From: Asterias rubens
Taxonomy: Eukaryota > Echinodermata > Asteroidea > Forcipulatida > Asteriidae
Length of the DNA: 64,000 nucleotides
NCBI RefSeq assembly: GCF_902459465.1
Contig: NC_047076.1
Coordinates: 5,655,488-5,719,487 of the forward strand
Direction of reading: 5' to 3'
Each line of letters starts with the position of its first letter. Position 1 is the first letter of the stretch. The notes below the pieces were generated by a model. That model was not told where the DNA came from, made no database searches, and saw nothing but the letters and a program-made list of their open reading frames with translations. A program made the translations under genes and the position numbers. Of the stretch, positions 22,723-33,553 are shown in pieces.

Positions 22723-25700
22723 CTACCATACAAATCCAAGCCTCTTTGAGGTTTTACCAGTATTTCCTGCATGGGAGTATTTCACGTTATCTGTGCTGTT
22801 CCTTTGGTAGTGGGGCAACTCCACGTCGGTGTGGTCGTTCACGAGGTAACTTGGGCGGATTCCACCTTTACCTTCAAAGACGGGCCCGAGCCCACCCCCA
22901 TGGCCCTCCCTCGCTGCCTTCCGCAGGGGGTAGGTGTTCCTCTGACCCTCCTCGCAGTGGTCGATGACCTTCTTGGCGTATTCTTGGAACTGTATCTCCT
23001 CCATGGCGAGCAGCTCCAAGTTCTTCTTGTCCATCTCCAGTTTCTCCTGCTCCTCTTTGACTTCTAGATCCTGCCTCTCCGAGACCTGTTTGATGTGGAA
23101 CTTGGCCAGTTTGACGTTTCCGGTTCTCGTCTGGCTGTACTTCTCTTTCTGTTTGGCAGCAAAGAGCTTGTCGGCCTCCATCTTGGTGTAGAGGGCTTCC
23201 AGCTCGCGTCTCTTTTCCTCCCGTTCAAGCTGTTCTCGCTGCTTCATCTGCATCATCCTGTGCTCGGCTTCCTCCTGCAGGTTCTTTCCAAGCTTCTGTT
23301 CTTTCTCCATGGCTTCTTTATCTCGGGCAGCTTCGCGCTCCTCGACGGCCTTGGCGATGCGGTCATCTTCGTCGTCCATCTTCGCCTTGAGTTGACCGTC
23401 AAGTTTGTTGACCATCTTGTTCACATTATCTTGCTTTTTCCTGTACAAAAAAAAAAAAAGTGACTTTTAGCAAGCTAGAAAATGATCAAATGATGGAAGG
23501 GGAATACTGTCTGCTCCCTTTTTTAAAGTACAAATTAGAATTAATATTTGTCTGTGTTTTTTGGCCATGGCATGAATCCCTACTCACTGTGAAGGAAGAT
23601 GTATGTAATATAATTCACCTGTAGACATTTCAGCTTAATTAAGTTACTTTAAGGAATTTTTTTTACCCATTCCTCAAAGACTACAGCACCTCAGCAAGTA
23701 ATATTTTAAGGGAAGCTTGTACTTACTGCCACAGTGTCTGCTCTCGCTCCTTCCTCAGTTTGGTCATCTTCTTCTTGGCGGCAGCGAAGATGCGAATTTC
23801 CTCTTCCTCCTCCTCTTCCTTCTGCAACTCAGCGGCGCGAATCAAATCCCTGTTGGCCACAGTCTGTTTGTGGGCGTTCATCAGGTCGATCTTCTCCTGT
23901 GTGCGAATCCCCTCGATCTTAGCCTTCTCAGCGTTGTAGTGAATCACGTTTTGTTTGAGATCCTCTCCCTCTCGGATGTCATCGATGACTTCTCTTTCTC
24001 CGTCGGCGATGTGTTTCTCGATCCTACAAAGATTTATTAATTAAAGACAGTGGACACTAATGGTAATGGTCAAAGACCAGTCTTCTCACTTGGTGTATGT
24101 CAACATATGCAAGAAATAACAAACCTGTGAAAATTTGAGCTGAATTGGTCGTCGAAGTTGCGAGATAATAATGAGAGAAAAAACACCCTTGTCACACTAA
24201 GTTGTGTGCGTTTACATGGTTGATTTTGAGACCTCAAGTTCTAAATTTGAGGTCTCGAAATCAAATTTGTGGAAAATTACTTTTTTTCTCGAAAACTATG
24301 TCACTTCAAAAGGAACCGTTTCTCACAATGATTTATACTATCAACCTCTCCCCATTACTCGCTCCAAGTGAGGTTTTATGCTAATAATTATTTTGAGTAA
24401 TTACCAATAGTGTCCAGTGCCTCTGGACACTATTTGTAATTACTCAACACAAATTGTTAGCATAAAAAACCTAGTTGGTAACACACAATGTAGAGCTGAT
24501 AATAGTATAAAACATTGTGAGAAACGGCTCTCTCTGAAGTTACGTAGTTTTTGAGAAAGAGGTCAGCTGAAGCCTTTTATTATGCATCTGAAGCACACAA
24601 GGTCATGCAACAAGGGTGTTTTATCTTTCATTCTTCTTTTGCAAATTCGATGACCAATTATTGAGCCCACATTTTCACATATTTGTTATTAATTCATTTT
24701 GGGATACACCAAGTGAGAATACTGGTCTTGGACAAATTACAAAAGGTGTCCAGTGCCTTTAACCAACCAGTCAGAGCAGTAAGGGCAAATGTATCTACAT
24801 CGTGCGAACACAGTTTTGTCCTTTGCAGTTAGATAAAGCTGGATAGATAGATAGATTGCCCTTTATGTTCACTCACAAACTGGTTTGAGGGGGTAAAGTA
24901 CCAGATTGTAGGAGGGTGAAAGCTTGTAGATTCTGCATCTCAGAACTTCTGGACATTGGCAAATAGTCAACAGAATACTGAGTTTTTTAGAGAACAAAAC
25001 TACAACAATATGGAAAGGCTCGCGGTAACACCATGCAATGACTATCTCTAATAGAGTTGGGGTGGTTCTGAAAAGAACAATTGGTTTCAACTCGACGTTT
25101 CGATCAGTATGCTCTGATCGTCATCTGTCTCCAAATGATTCAGAGCATACTGATCGGAACGACGAGTTGAAACCAACGGGTTCTTTTCAGAACCACCCCA
25201 ACTCATTAAGAGATAGTCATTACATGGTGTTAAAGGCAGTGGACACTATTGGTGATTACTCAAAATATTTATTAGCATAAAACCTTTCTTGGTGACAAGT
25301 AATGGGGAGAGGTTGATAGTATAAAACATTGTGAGAAATGGCTCCCTCTGAAGTGCCATAGTTTTCGAGAAAGAAGAAATTTTCCACGAATTTGATTTCG
25401 AGACCTCAGGTTTAGAACTTGAGGTCTCGAAATCAACCATCTAAACGCACACAACTTCGTGTGACAAAGGTGTTTTTTTCTTTCATTTTTATCTCGCAAG
25501 TTCGATGACCGATTGGGCTCAAATTTTTACAGGTTTGTTATTTTATGCATATGTTGAGATACACCAACTGTGAAGGCTAGTCTTTGACAATTACCAATAG
25601 TGTCCACTGCCTTTAACGCAAACCTTTTCATACCATATTTCCACCATGCAAAGTTTCAAATCCTACTTTAAAACTACAACAACAATATTGACCCTCTCTT

Positions 25701-27977
25701 GAATAGAACGTGGGCACTCACTGCTTAATTTGGAACTCTGCCACTTGCTTCCTCTCTTTGAGTGATTTGACCGCTTTCTTGTGATCTTCCAGAATACCTT
25801 CCTCCAGTTCCCTCTGATATCGGGCCAGAAGACCCTTATCCTTTTCGGCCATGGCGGCATCTTTGCGATCCTTCAGATTGATTTGAGCTTCACGCTCCTT
25901 CAAGACTTCGGTCAGCAGCAGAGCACCCTGTAAACAAGTACAATCAGATCATCAATATCAGTTTGCTGAGAACTTTAATCATCTTGATTGGCAGACAGTG
26001 GTTTATCGATTAAAAACCTATGTTCTGTCCTGGTCTCCTGTCAGGTTTTTGCCAAGCTAAACATTCTTGTTTGACAACTATTATGGAATTGTCCCTTTAA
26101 TAGTGACCCCTTTGCCTTGATGCCATATATAGCTACTGTCATGAAAATTCATCATATATTGCGTATTACAAGGCATGCAAGAATTACTGCAAATTAGCAT
26201 TACAGTACAAGCTTTGCTTGAGCTAGACACAGTTGCAAGCAGACAAATTATTCCGCTTACAGCCTTAAAATATCAAGTTTTTTATTCAAGTCAGCAACGC
26301 CTTCAAAATAATAATAATAATGGACACTTTTGTAGCGCCGGTATCCGCCGCAAGCGGCGCTCAAAGTAACATAACATAATAAGAAAAATAAACTTAACAA
26401 AATGCTTCTCTATGAAGATGGGTTTTAAAACTGTTCTTGAATATGTTGAGTGATTTGAAGAATTTCGCAGTTTCCGGTAAGAAGCTTAAAAGCAGGCTTA
26501 TTACCGTTCATCTAATTATGAACTCTCGCCATGTTAACCATATCTATTCGGTGCTTGCACAGTAAGCAGAGAATGGTGATTGCAAGCGCAGAAATCGGCA
26601 GTAAGCAGAGCCATGAAATTGGGCCCTGCTTTTATCACAGCGACATGACCCCTTCAAAGAAATAAGCAATAATTTGTGTTTTTGTTGTACTTACATGAAA
26701 TCCTTTCACCCTGTCTGTTTGGTAGTATTGTAGTGTCTTGGCCTTCTCAATAGCTTCTTTCCTACGTTGGGCTTGGAACTTTGCCTCCCCTATATCCACC
26801 TGAACTCTCTCCGCCTCTTCCTTCTCCTCTCGGATCGCTCGAGCTTCCAACTTCTTCAGACGCTGACCCTGTTCAAGAAGAAAAATCAGCTCAATATTAC
26901 TCTCTTAAAAAAGCCCCTCCTCCTTCCTTTTTTTTGAGAAACTCGGACGCTAAACATGTTTCTTTTTTTACTCAGTGTGATAATAGTAACGAAAGAAGGA
27001 AACTAAAATGTAGAGCAAGAGATTTCTCCTTACAGCTATTGTGTTACTCCAGTTCTTCACCATCTCCTTGGAGCGTTGATGTAGAAGCTTCTTCTCCTCA
27101 TGCCTGGCCCGCATCCTCTCCTCCTCCTGCGATTTCTTTTCCAGTTGGGCGGCGATGCGGCTCCAGTCACCCTGGGAGAGGATGGTGACTTGGCGTAGGT
27201 CCTCAGCAGTTGGTACATGCATCAACCCGGCTGTCTGATCGTTCGGATCGACGGGTGGTGTGGAACCTGCGTAAATCAAAAATACAAAATATTTTTAGGG
27301 AAGAGTAATAATACTTTTTGCATGAAATACAACAGCACTGATTTAATTTAAAATCAACTGTGTACTCAACAACAATGATAATATTTAAATGACTTAATTA
27401 TTGTTGTTTCAGGGGTGATTTTATTACCGACAGGATTTATTGTCAATAACATTCTGTTGTAATCATAACAATACAATACAAAATAATTTTTTCTTTTTCA
27501 AAATCGAAGAGCGTGACAATATTCTTAATCTTAACTGAATAAATCTTTACTTCATGTACTTCGTCAATACAAATTTGAAACTTGAATAAAACAATTGAAA
27601 GATAAACATTACTTTTCAATTTCATCAACAACATTTATTTACCCAAAAAAAATCAAATGAAATGTTAAATTATTAATTATTCAAACTAAATTACGATAAC
27701 CATAACTCAATAGAAGTTTGACATCTGTTGTATCTATTCTATGGACATTTTTAATCTTAAAACAGTGCTAGGGGCCTATATAGTATAGCTTTATGTAAAA
27801 TATGGCTGAGCGAATCCAGAGAAAATGACACCGGGACAACGGCGCGCTACGCCCGGTCAGTCTTCAGCCTGAGTGCAATGAGAGTAGAGAGAAGAACAAA
27901 AACAACGAACACAAAATCTTACCTCGAGACTTTCCTTTCCTGCGACCATATCTCACAGTTTCTCCGCTCACTTCCAT
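22723..27977 (-). CDS. CFAP210: CFAP210 (CCDC173), ciliary doublet microtubule inner protein
   Basis: CFAP210 is a coiled-coil protein inside the doublet microtubules of motile cilia and sperm flagella. Minus-strand coding exons are 27977-27923, 27266-27034, 26868-26695, 25927-25722, 24023-23727 and 23440-22723 (stop 22725-22723). They total 1683 nt and 560 aa, close to the human length of about 550. The start ATG opens MEVSGETVRYGRRKGKS. Family signatures include AEDLRQVTILSQGDWSRI, KEMVKNWSNTIAGQRLKKLE, KTLQYYQTDRVKGFH and GALLLTEVLKEREAQI. The rest is almost continuous charged coiled coil (EEEEEEEIRIFAAAKKKM) with a short basic C-terminus ending RLGFVW. All junctions are GT–AG and in phase. 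It is head to head with PHOSPHO2. Introns hold family A elements in opposite orientations. Large ORFs on the plus strand over the last exon are antisense artefacts of codon bias. Confidence 0.95.
24041..24422 (-). mobile_element. Family A element, opposite orientation
   Basis: Begins TTAAAGACAGTGGACACTAA, followed by the family's right-end interior (GTCAAAGACC, AACAAACCTGTG), so it is inverted relative to the next copy. It lies in CFAP210 intron 4 (24024-25721). Confidence 0.8.
24421..24762 (+). mobile_element. Family A element abutting an inverted copy
   Basis: Starts CTCTGGACACTATTTGTAAT directly at the end of the preceding inverted copy and ends GGTGTCCAGTGCCTTTAA. The two form a head-to-head pair of about 720 bp inside one intron. 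Confidence 0.75.
25030..25229. repeat. Inverted repeat carrying the GAAACGTCGAGTTGAAACC module
   Basis: GTTGGGGTGGTTCTGAAAAG and GTTTCAACTCG...CAGTATGCTCTGATCG on the left are mirrored on the right, ending CTTTTCAGAACCACCCCAAC. Flanking GACTATCTCT / AGAGATAGTC and ACACCATG / CATGGTGT extend the arms. Confidence 0.8.
25230..25616 (+). mobile_element. Family A element, near-consensus copy
   Basis: TTAAAGGCAGTGGACACTAT at the left and ATAGTGTCCACTGCCTTTAA at the right. The centre forms the hairpin GATTTCGAGACCTCA / TGAGGTCTCGAAATC. In CFAP210 intron 4. Confidence 0.85.
26290..26630. repeat. SINE or LINE-type tail plus family B fragment in CFAP210 intron 3
   Basis: An (AAT)n run is followed by TAGCGCCGGTATCCGCCGCA and AAGCGGCGCTCAAAG, a retroelement tail read from the other strand. 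A family B end (GCTTGCACAGTAAGCAGAGA ... CATGAAATTGGGCCC) follows at about 26553-26628. Intron 3 spans 25928-26694. Confidence 0.5.
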
Positions 27978-28711
27978 CTTCTACGTCTCCCTGACCGCTC
28001 GTCAATGTAGAGATGACAAGAAACTCAAAAAATGAATTTACATTCACTTAGAATTTAGTGAATTTTCAGTTGTTTTGTGTGAGAAATTTGTTAGTCCCTA
28101 CAGAATTTCAGCGGCAGTCATGCACGAGCTGGAGAGATCCAATTTACATAGCGTTGCTAAGGTCGTCAACCAAATAAACACGTTTTATTCGCTACTCTAC
28201 AGCACCAACAGAGGGCGCTGTTGCAAAAAAACAAGGTGACCCAAAAAAACGAGACATCAAAAAATACCGGACCGTATCCCGTATGGTACAAATAAATTGT
28301 ACTAGCCTGCAATCTGCTGTTTATGAATGGTATGCCTCATTATATTCCAAGCATTATTTGTTTCTTTAAACCACCCAATTTTGTCAACCTTTTTGGATAA
28401 GTGATAAAATCTATAACGTCAAATTATGGTGATAAGAGTCGTGTACTGTGGTGGATGTAGATGGATGGCCGCTTGATGAATTGGCTGCTGAAAAGGGGGC
28501 GGGGCGACAGGTGGTTTGTGGGGACTGGTGGGGGGGGGGGGGTAAGCCTGCGATTGAGATTAGTGGGGTTCAGCTAAGGTTCTGTGCTGGAAGGCTTCAG
28601 TTGTTATCCAGTAAAGATAATGTTTAAAAATTAAATTCTTCAATACAAGTTACATTAGTTTTTGTTTTTGCCTTATTTCAGCATTTATTTTTTAGGCAGT
28701 TCCCAAAGAAA
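27978..28711. promoter_or_regulatory. Bidirectional promoter region of CFAP210 and PHOSPHO2
   Basis: The 734 bp between the two start codons must hold both 5' UTRs. At 28153-28170, GTTGCTAAGGTCGTCAAC resembles an imperfect RFX X-box. Directly beside it, AAATAAACA (28172-28180) fits a forkhead (FOXJ1-type) site, which would suit a ciliary gene. A G-run lies at about 28530-28541. PHOSPHO2 has an acceptor-like TTATTTTTTAG ending at 28695, so its first exon is probably upstream and non-coding. Confidence 0.6.
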
Positions 28712-29470
28712 ATGCCAGTTCCCAAAGTCCTTGTGGTCTTGGACTTTGACCACACCATCGTAGATGACAACTCCGATACCAGAGTCTGGAACCTCCTCCC
28801 TGGCAAGAACGTCCCTCAAGACATCAAGAACAGCTACAAGGACCACAAGAGCTGGACTGCATACATGGCCGATATCTTTCTTCATCTCCACACTCTAGGC
28901 GTTCAGAAGAAAGACATCGTCAATTGCTTCAGGGACATTCCCTTCACACCAGGGATGTTAGAGTTTCTGAAATATCAAGAGAAAGCGCCCTCTGTTGACA
29001 CCATTATCGCATCCGATGCAAACTCTTTTTTCATCAGCTGCATCATGGAGGGGGTGGGGCTCGCCAATGCGTACAAGGAGATCTTCACAAACCCGGCTGA
29101 ATTCGACGATGAGGGATGTCTAAAAATACAACATCATCACCAACATGACTGCCCCCGTTGTGCAGTCAACATGTGCAAGGGGACCATACTTAAAGATTAC
29201 ATCGCAAGGATGCGTCAGTCGAATGGAATAGAGTACGACAGAGTTCTATTCGTCGGGGATGGTGGCAATGATTTCTGCCCATGCTTGGCTCTTGGAGAGC
29301 GAGATTTTGTCTTTCCCAGGAAGGGTTATAAACTCATTCAGAAAATCGAGAAGTACAATAAAGAGAGTCCGAGTGACAGTGAGCCTCATCAGAAACTCAG
29401 AGCGACGGTGGTACCGTGGGACAACGCTCGTGAGATTTTAAATTGTTTACAGGGTATAGTGGAAGGATGA
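28712..29470 (+). CDS. PHOSPHO2: PHOSPHO1/PHOSPHO2-family HAD phosphatase
   Basis: A HAD-superfamily phosphatase. Human PHOSPHO2 hydrolyses pyridoxal 5'-phosphate, and its paralogue PHOSPHO1 hydrolyses phosphocholine and phosphoethanolamine. The 252-aa reading frame sits in a single exon. Motif I is VVLDFDHTIVDDNSD (nucleophile D11, acid/base D13). Motif II is the Ser of IIASDANS (S101). The Lys of motif III is probably K156 or K161 in CKGTILKDY. Motif IV is GDGGNDFCP (182-190). The family's PFTPGM and Cys/His-rich HDCPRCAVNMCK segments are present. The start is the first ATG after an acceptor at 28695 and gives the normal short N-terminus. The symbol PHOSPHO2 is favoured over PHOSPHO1 because of the CFAP210 neighbour; substrate preference cannot be read from the sequence. 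A perfect 46-bp palindrome lies 30 nt past the stop. Confidence 0.92.
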   Translation: MPVPKVLVVLDFDHTIVDDNSDTRVWNLLPGKNVPQDIKNSYKDHKSWTAYMADIFLHLHTLGVQKKDIVNCFRDIPFTPGMLEFLKYQEKAPSVDTIIASDANSFFISCIMEGVGLANAYKEIFTNPAEFDDEGCLKIQHHHQHDCPRCAVNMCKGTILKDYIARMRQSNGIEYDRVLFVGDGGNDFCPCLALGERDFVFPRKGYKLIQKIEKYNKESPSDSEPHQKLRATVVPWDNAREILNCLQGIVEG

Positions 29471-29499
29471 GTGTACAGATTCAAGCAAACAAAAATCAC

Positions 29500-29545
29500 A
29501 AACTTGTCATTTTTCTTTCAATATTGAAAGAAAAATGACAAGTTT
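29500..29545. repeat. Perfect 46-bp palindrome in the PHOSPHO2 3' region
   Basis: AAACTTGTCATTTTTCTTTC and its exact inverse meet without a loop at AAT|ATT (23-bp arms, no mismatch). If transcribed it would form a very stable hairpin soon after the stop codon. Confidence 0.95.
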
Positions 29546-29829
29546 CTTGAATAGGTTTTAAATTATCTTTTGGGATTTGAAACTTTGCATGGTGGAAGTA
29601 ATAACTGACTTGAGAATTCATTATAGTTCTCAATTTTCTAAATTATTATAATTTGCATATTGTATCAACATTGATTATCTTTATATTTTTGTATTCATAG
29701 CAATTTCACATATCAGGGTGTCATTTAAAATTGATAGAACATTTCTATTCAGTGTTTACCATTCATTTATTGTTTTTAGCATTGTACCAAAGATCAACAT
29801 TTTTATTTTGAGTTATGCTTACATATGGC

Positions 29830-30260
29830 GAGCATGTCATAGCCGAATGTTTTACGCATCGGATTAAAGTACTGATGGCTTAATCCTCAGACTAGTGGTT
29901 TGAAATCTAGTCATGAACTGTCAGGTCTGTGTGCTTCGTTTTTGAAAGGGCAAGGGCACCAAGGCATTTTCTCCTTGAGTAAAGGGCACCCTATGAGGAT
30001 TTTGTAAATTTGTACTGGAGCATTTCAAGGGCACCAAGGCAATGACCAGGGGACACGGAGGCAATCGCCTTCTGTGCCTCCGTGAAGTATCAGGACTGAC
30101 CTGTAACTTAAGTCGTAAGTCCTTGAGCAAGACAATTTACCATGAATTGCTTCTGAGTAACCAGGTGTATAAATGGGAACCTTCGAGAGCTAGACCACAG
30201 AGATTGCCCGGTAGCTAGTGCCAGTTCGAATCCCAGAAGACATTTCCTCAGCCTCTCAAA
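29830..30260 (+). repeat. SINE interrupted by a CAAGGGCACCAAGG repeat
   Basis: SINE body motifs (TCCTTGAGCAAGACAATTTA, TGTATAAATGGGAACC) are separated from an upstream part by about 29925-30110. That insert is rich in GGGCACCAAGGC and CACGGAGGCA, the same module expanded at 16880 and, in degenerate form, at 61800. Confidence 0.45.
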
Positions 30261-31159
30261 TTCTTACTGTTATTTTACAACAGTTTTGATCAGTAAATAA
30301 TAATTTCATGCAATCTTGGAAATAAGTTTTAATGGAAATAATTTATGTTGGTATTTTTAGTAAGTATTTCGGTTTGCATTTTGGTACTGGAACGGTTCAG
30401 GGAGCAGCAGGCTGTGGTAGGCCTATATTTTCTTGCAAAGGGTATTTGATTTGGACAATCTTAAAGTCTATTGGAAAGTTTAGAAGGCGCACAAAGGCAA
30501 AGATATGGGGAAACAGAGGCCATTGTGTAATTCCACAGGCCTGGCCTAGAGGTATTTGCCTCTCAACTCGAAAGTATCGAGCTTGAAGAAGCCTTACATT
30601 TGTTGAACTACTGATCATCCCTACTGATCATTAACTTTTGATATGAAAAAAAAGGCCAATGCAAAACAAATTAAGGTGCACGCAAGATTCTGTCATTTTA
30701 TTGCAAAAGAAAAAAATGTAAGATTTCATCAATGTCTTGCCCAAACTTGCCCTTTTTGTAAACAAAGTGACATCCCACACTCGGTGGGTATTAGCTCGGT
30801 TAGGAAAACTGTGATAGCTGTAAATTAGTATATTGTTTTATTTTGAAGAATTTTGTTTAGAATGATTTCAAAATTATGCATCTTGGAGACATTGGTTGCA
30901 AATAAAAGAAGAAACTATAGAAGCGGGTGTTCTTAAATCTTTTGGTTTCATCTTGTGTTTTATTCATGTTTGATCAACTTGACTTTTAGAATATGACCAA
31001 TGAATAAAATTATTTGAATATACGTCCTTTGACTCCTTTATTATCATTCTTTATTATTATTAACGCTCGAGTAACTTACCATCAGCATTTATGGCACCCC
31101 CCCTAAAAAAACTCTCTCCGCCCCCCCCCCCCCCCCCCCCACACCCAGCACAGCCCATT

Positions 31160-31312
31160 TCATTTTGATGACGTCGTGGCTTGATTTGCATGTGGATAAA
31201 TCCAAGATGGCCGCGCCCACGTAAACATCGAGGAAAGTAATTCGGACGACGTTTGTTGAAGTTAAAATGTGATTTATGTATTGCATCTAAGTCCTAAAAC
31301 ACCAAGGTCAAG
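31160..31312 (+). promoter_or_regulatory. Candidate promoter and non-coding first exon of ANKZF1
   Basis: Within 60 bp are TGACGTCG (CRE-like, 31169-31176), ATTTGCAT (octamer, about 31184-31191) and CCAAGATGGCCGC (YY1-like, 31202-31214). A good splice donor AAG|GTAAGA ends at 31312. It could join the acceptor CCACCTTTATAG ending at 33533, 20 bp before the ANKZF1 ATG. This is inference; no transcript was available. Confidence 0.4.
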
Positions 31313-31466
31313 GTAAGATGTAAGTAATGTGAGTGAACACGTAATAAACCGCTGACCCACCCGTTGGGATGGTTCCTTCAAAAAAATGGTTCCATTGATG
31401 ATTGATCGGTCAGCTCATGATCCCCATGCCATGTCTATCATGTCATGGTCGGATGGTCAGCTGTTC

Positions 31467-31590
31467 CACCTTGTTGAGCTGTTAATAATGGCTCCGCTTT
31501 TAACATCGGTCTCATCACTGTCACCGTAATGGCGACAGTGATGAGACCGATAGTAAAAGCGGAGCCATTATTAACAGCTCAACAAGGTGG
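31467..31590. repeat. Large hairpin, about 55-bp arms
   Basis: CCACCTTGTTGAGCTGTTAA at the left and the inverse at the right (TTAACAGCTCAACAAGGTGG) continue inward through GGCTCCGCTTTTAAC and CATCGGTCTCATCACTGTC with one or two mismatches. Confidence 0.9.
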
Positions 31591-31842
31591 GCTAGGTCAG
31601 CTGTAGCCCCACAAATCGGTCCAATCCACGAGCTGGAGTGTGTCACTTTGTCATGTGTGTTGGTCCCGCGACTTTTGTGTGTAAAAGTGGGGCTCAAATG
31701 GGAAATCCCTCAAATGTACTGTTCTACGCTATATGACCCTTAATGGTTTATTTTTTTTAGCATGGATGATGGAACCGGAACCAGAACTAGGACTAGGTAG
31801 CTAGTACAGCACTCAGCAGCTAGCACTAGCAGGGGTTTTTAG

Positions 31843-31927
31843 TTTTTTAAATTAACAGTAAAACATAACTCCCAAAAAGTATAAATTTTACTTTTTGGGA
31901 GTTATGTTTTACTGTTAATTTAAAAAA
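31843..31927. repeat. Perfect hairpin, 39-bp arms and 7-bp loop
   Basis: TTTTTTAAATTAACAGTAAA begins the left arm, and the right arm is its exact inverse, with TAAATTT between. No mismatch was seen. Confidence 0.93.
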
Positions 31928-33553
31928 GTGTTATTTAAATAAATATTGGAACGGAACCCCCTTCCTTGGGAATTCTGCCAGTCGTGGGATTTATATTAAA
32001 GAAATGGCCAGATAAATTACCAAAAGAAAAATGAACAAGCCAATAACTTGGGGTTTAATTTTGGGGAAAGTTGTTGTTGTGTTTTACAGGCTTTAGCCCT
32101 CCAAATTCAATATCCAATTCGCCTAGACGCTAGACCCAGTAACTGGGGATAGGGCAATTTCGAAAAAAGGAGTACAGCGCCCCAGTTCGCCCAGGAAGTT
32201 AACCCAAATTTAATGCTAAAACATTGCTAATGCTAGATGCACCCGGGGTATAGAGAAATAAAAATGTGAACTTACAGAACCAAGGCGTGGGCTACACTAC
32301 ACATCATCACCAATGCCATGAAAACCCAGCCATAAAAACACTGACTTTGAGTTCAGTTCAGACATGATGCTCACACTCCAATGCCCCAGTCACAAATACT
32401 CAATGTAAAACTGAGCACAATGATTTTATACCAAAACTCTAGTGGATTCAAAAGCACTTAGTTAAGTCACAAAGCATGGGAAGTAACCTAAAAGAGGCTC
32501 TTTAAACTTTAGTCTTAGGTCAACACAATGAACATGTATAAAGAAAGAACACCAAGGCTCAGCTAGTGAATGAAAGCAGCTTACAGCTGCTACAAAAATG
32601 ACTTAACAAAGCATGACTCCCTCTGGGGTGTGGCATAGTACATTCTTGGCACATTCTTGCACACTAAACAATGTTGTATATGTTGCAATAAAAAAAAGGT
32701 CTGACTAAGGTCAACTGTTTGGTCAGCTATGGGCAGCCAATTCTAGCCAAACAAACCCACCATAACAAAATACACAAGTAACCAAAACTGAGTGTAAATA
32801 TGATGGACAGCAAAAAGGGCAAAAATAATTTTTGTTGACACTATGTCATCCCTTTCATTAGAGTAGACCCAGTTACTGGCAATGACTGCTTGAGGGGGGG
32901 GGGTGGTTAGTAACTGCTGGGGTGGGGGGCGCTGTTCTCCTTTTTTTCCGAAACTTGTCATTATCGGTCATGCTAGCTAGATAATAACAATTTCTGAAAA
33001 TGAAAAGAAAAAAGGAGTACAGCGCCCCCAGTAACTGGGTCTACCCTTTCATGGAATCCAGAACTGTCATACTTGTGGGCCGGGTCAGCATCAAGCCACC
33101 ATGGAAAAAACTAGTTGCGATGATCTTAACCCTCCATCCTCCCGACAGTCGGAGATCAAAACAATGTGCACAAGATTCGACCGTGAGTGCAATTTTGCCA
33201 GTGTTGACAGACTAGTCACTAGATTTGCCCAATTTTTACCGCTTTCAATATTCATCACACAAATTCTAAGAACTTGGATTTGATCATCATGTCCAGTGAA
33301 TCCATTCGTAATCGTAACACTCGAAACACCAGTGAAGTAAAAATATTTAAAAAGTGAGAAAGTTTTTGAGAAGGAGATAATTTCTCACTCGAATATAAAG
33401 AATACTTTTATTATGCACCTGAAAGCACACAAAGTTGTGCAACAAGGGTGTTTTTTTCCTTTCATTATTCTCTTGCAAATTCGATGACCAATTTAGCCTA
33501 AATTTTAGTTTTGATTCAACCCCACCTTTATAGCAAAATTTGTATAAGCTGGT

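Larger units (their letters stand above)
29471..33553. other. Spacer between PHOSPHO2 and ANKZF1
   Basis: No protein gene was recognised. The first 1.5 kb may be PHOSPHO2 3' UTR, ending after AATAAA at 31003-31008, although it includes SINE sequence (29830-30260). Then come a 20-C tract (31121-31140), a promoter-like block (31160-31312), two large hairpins (31467-31590 and 31843-31927) and a partial family A element (about 33350-33510) just before the ANKZF1 start exon. Confidence 0.6.

Noticed and set aside
22746-23463. Overlapping plus-strand ORFs of 60-122 codons
   Set aside because: They lie exactly antisense to the last CFAP210 exon and reflect its Glu/Lys-rich codon bias; no motif or splice logic supports them.
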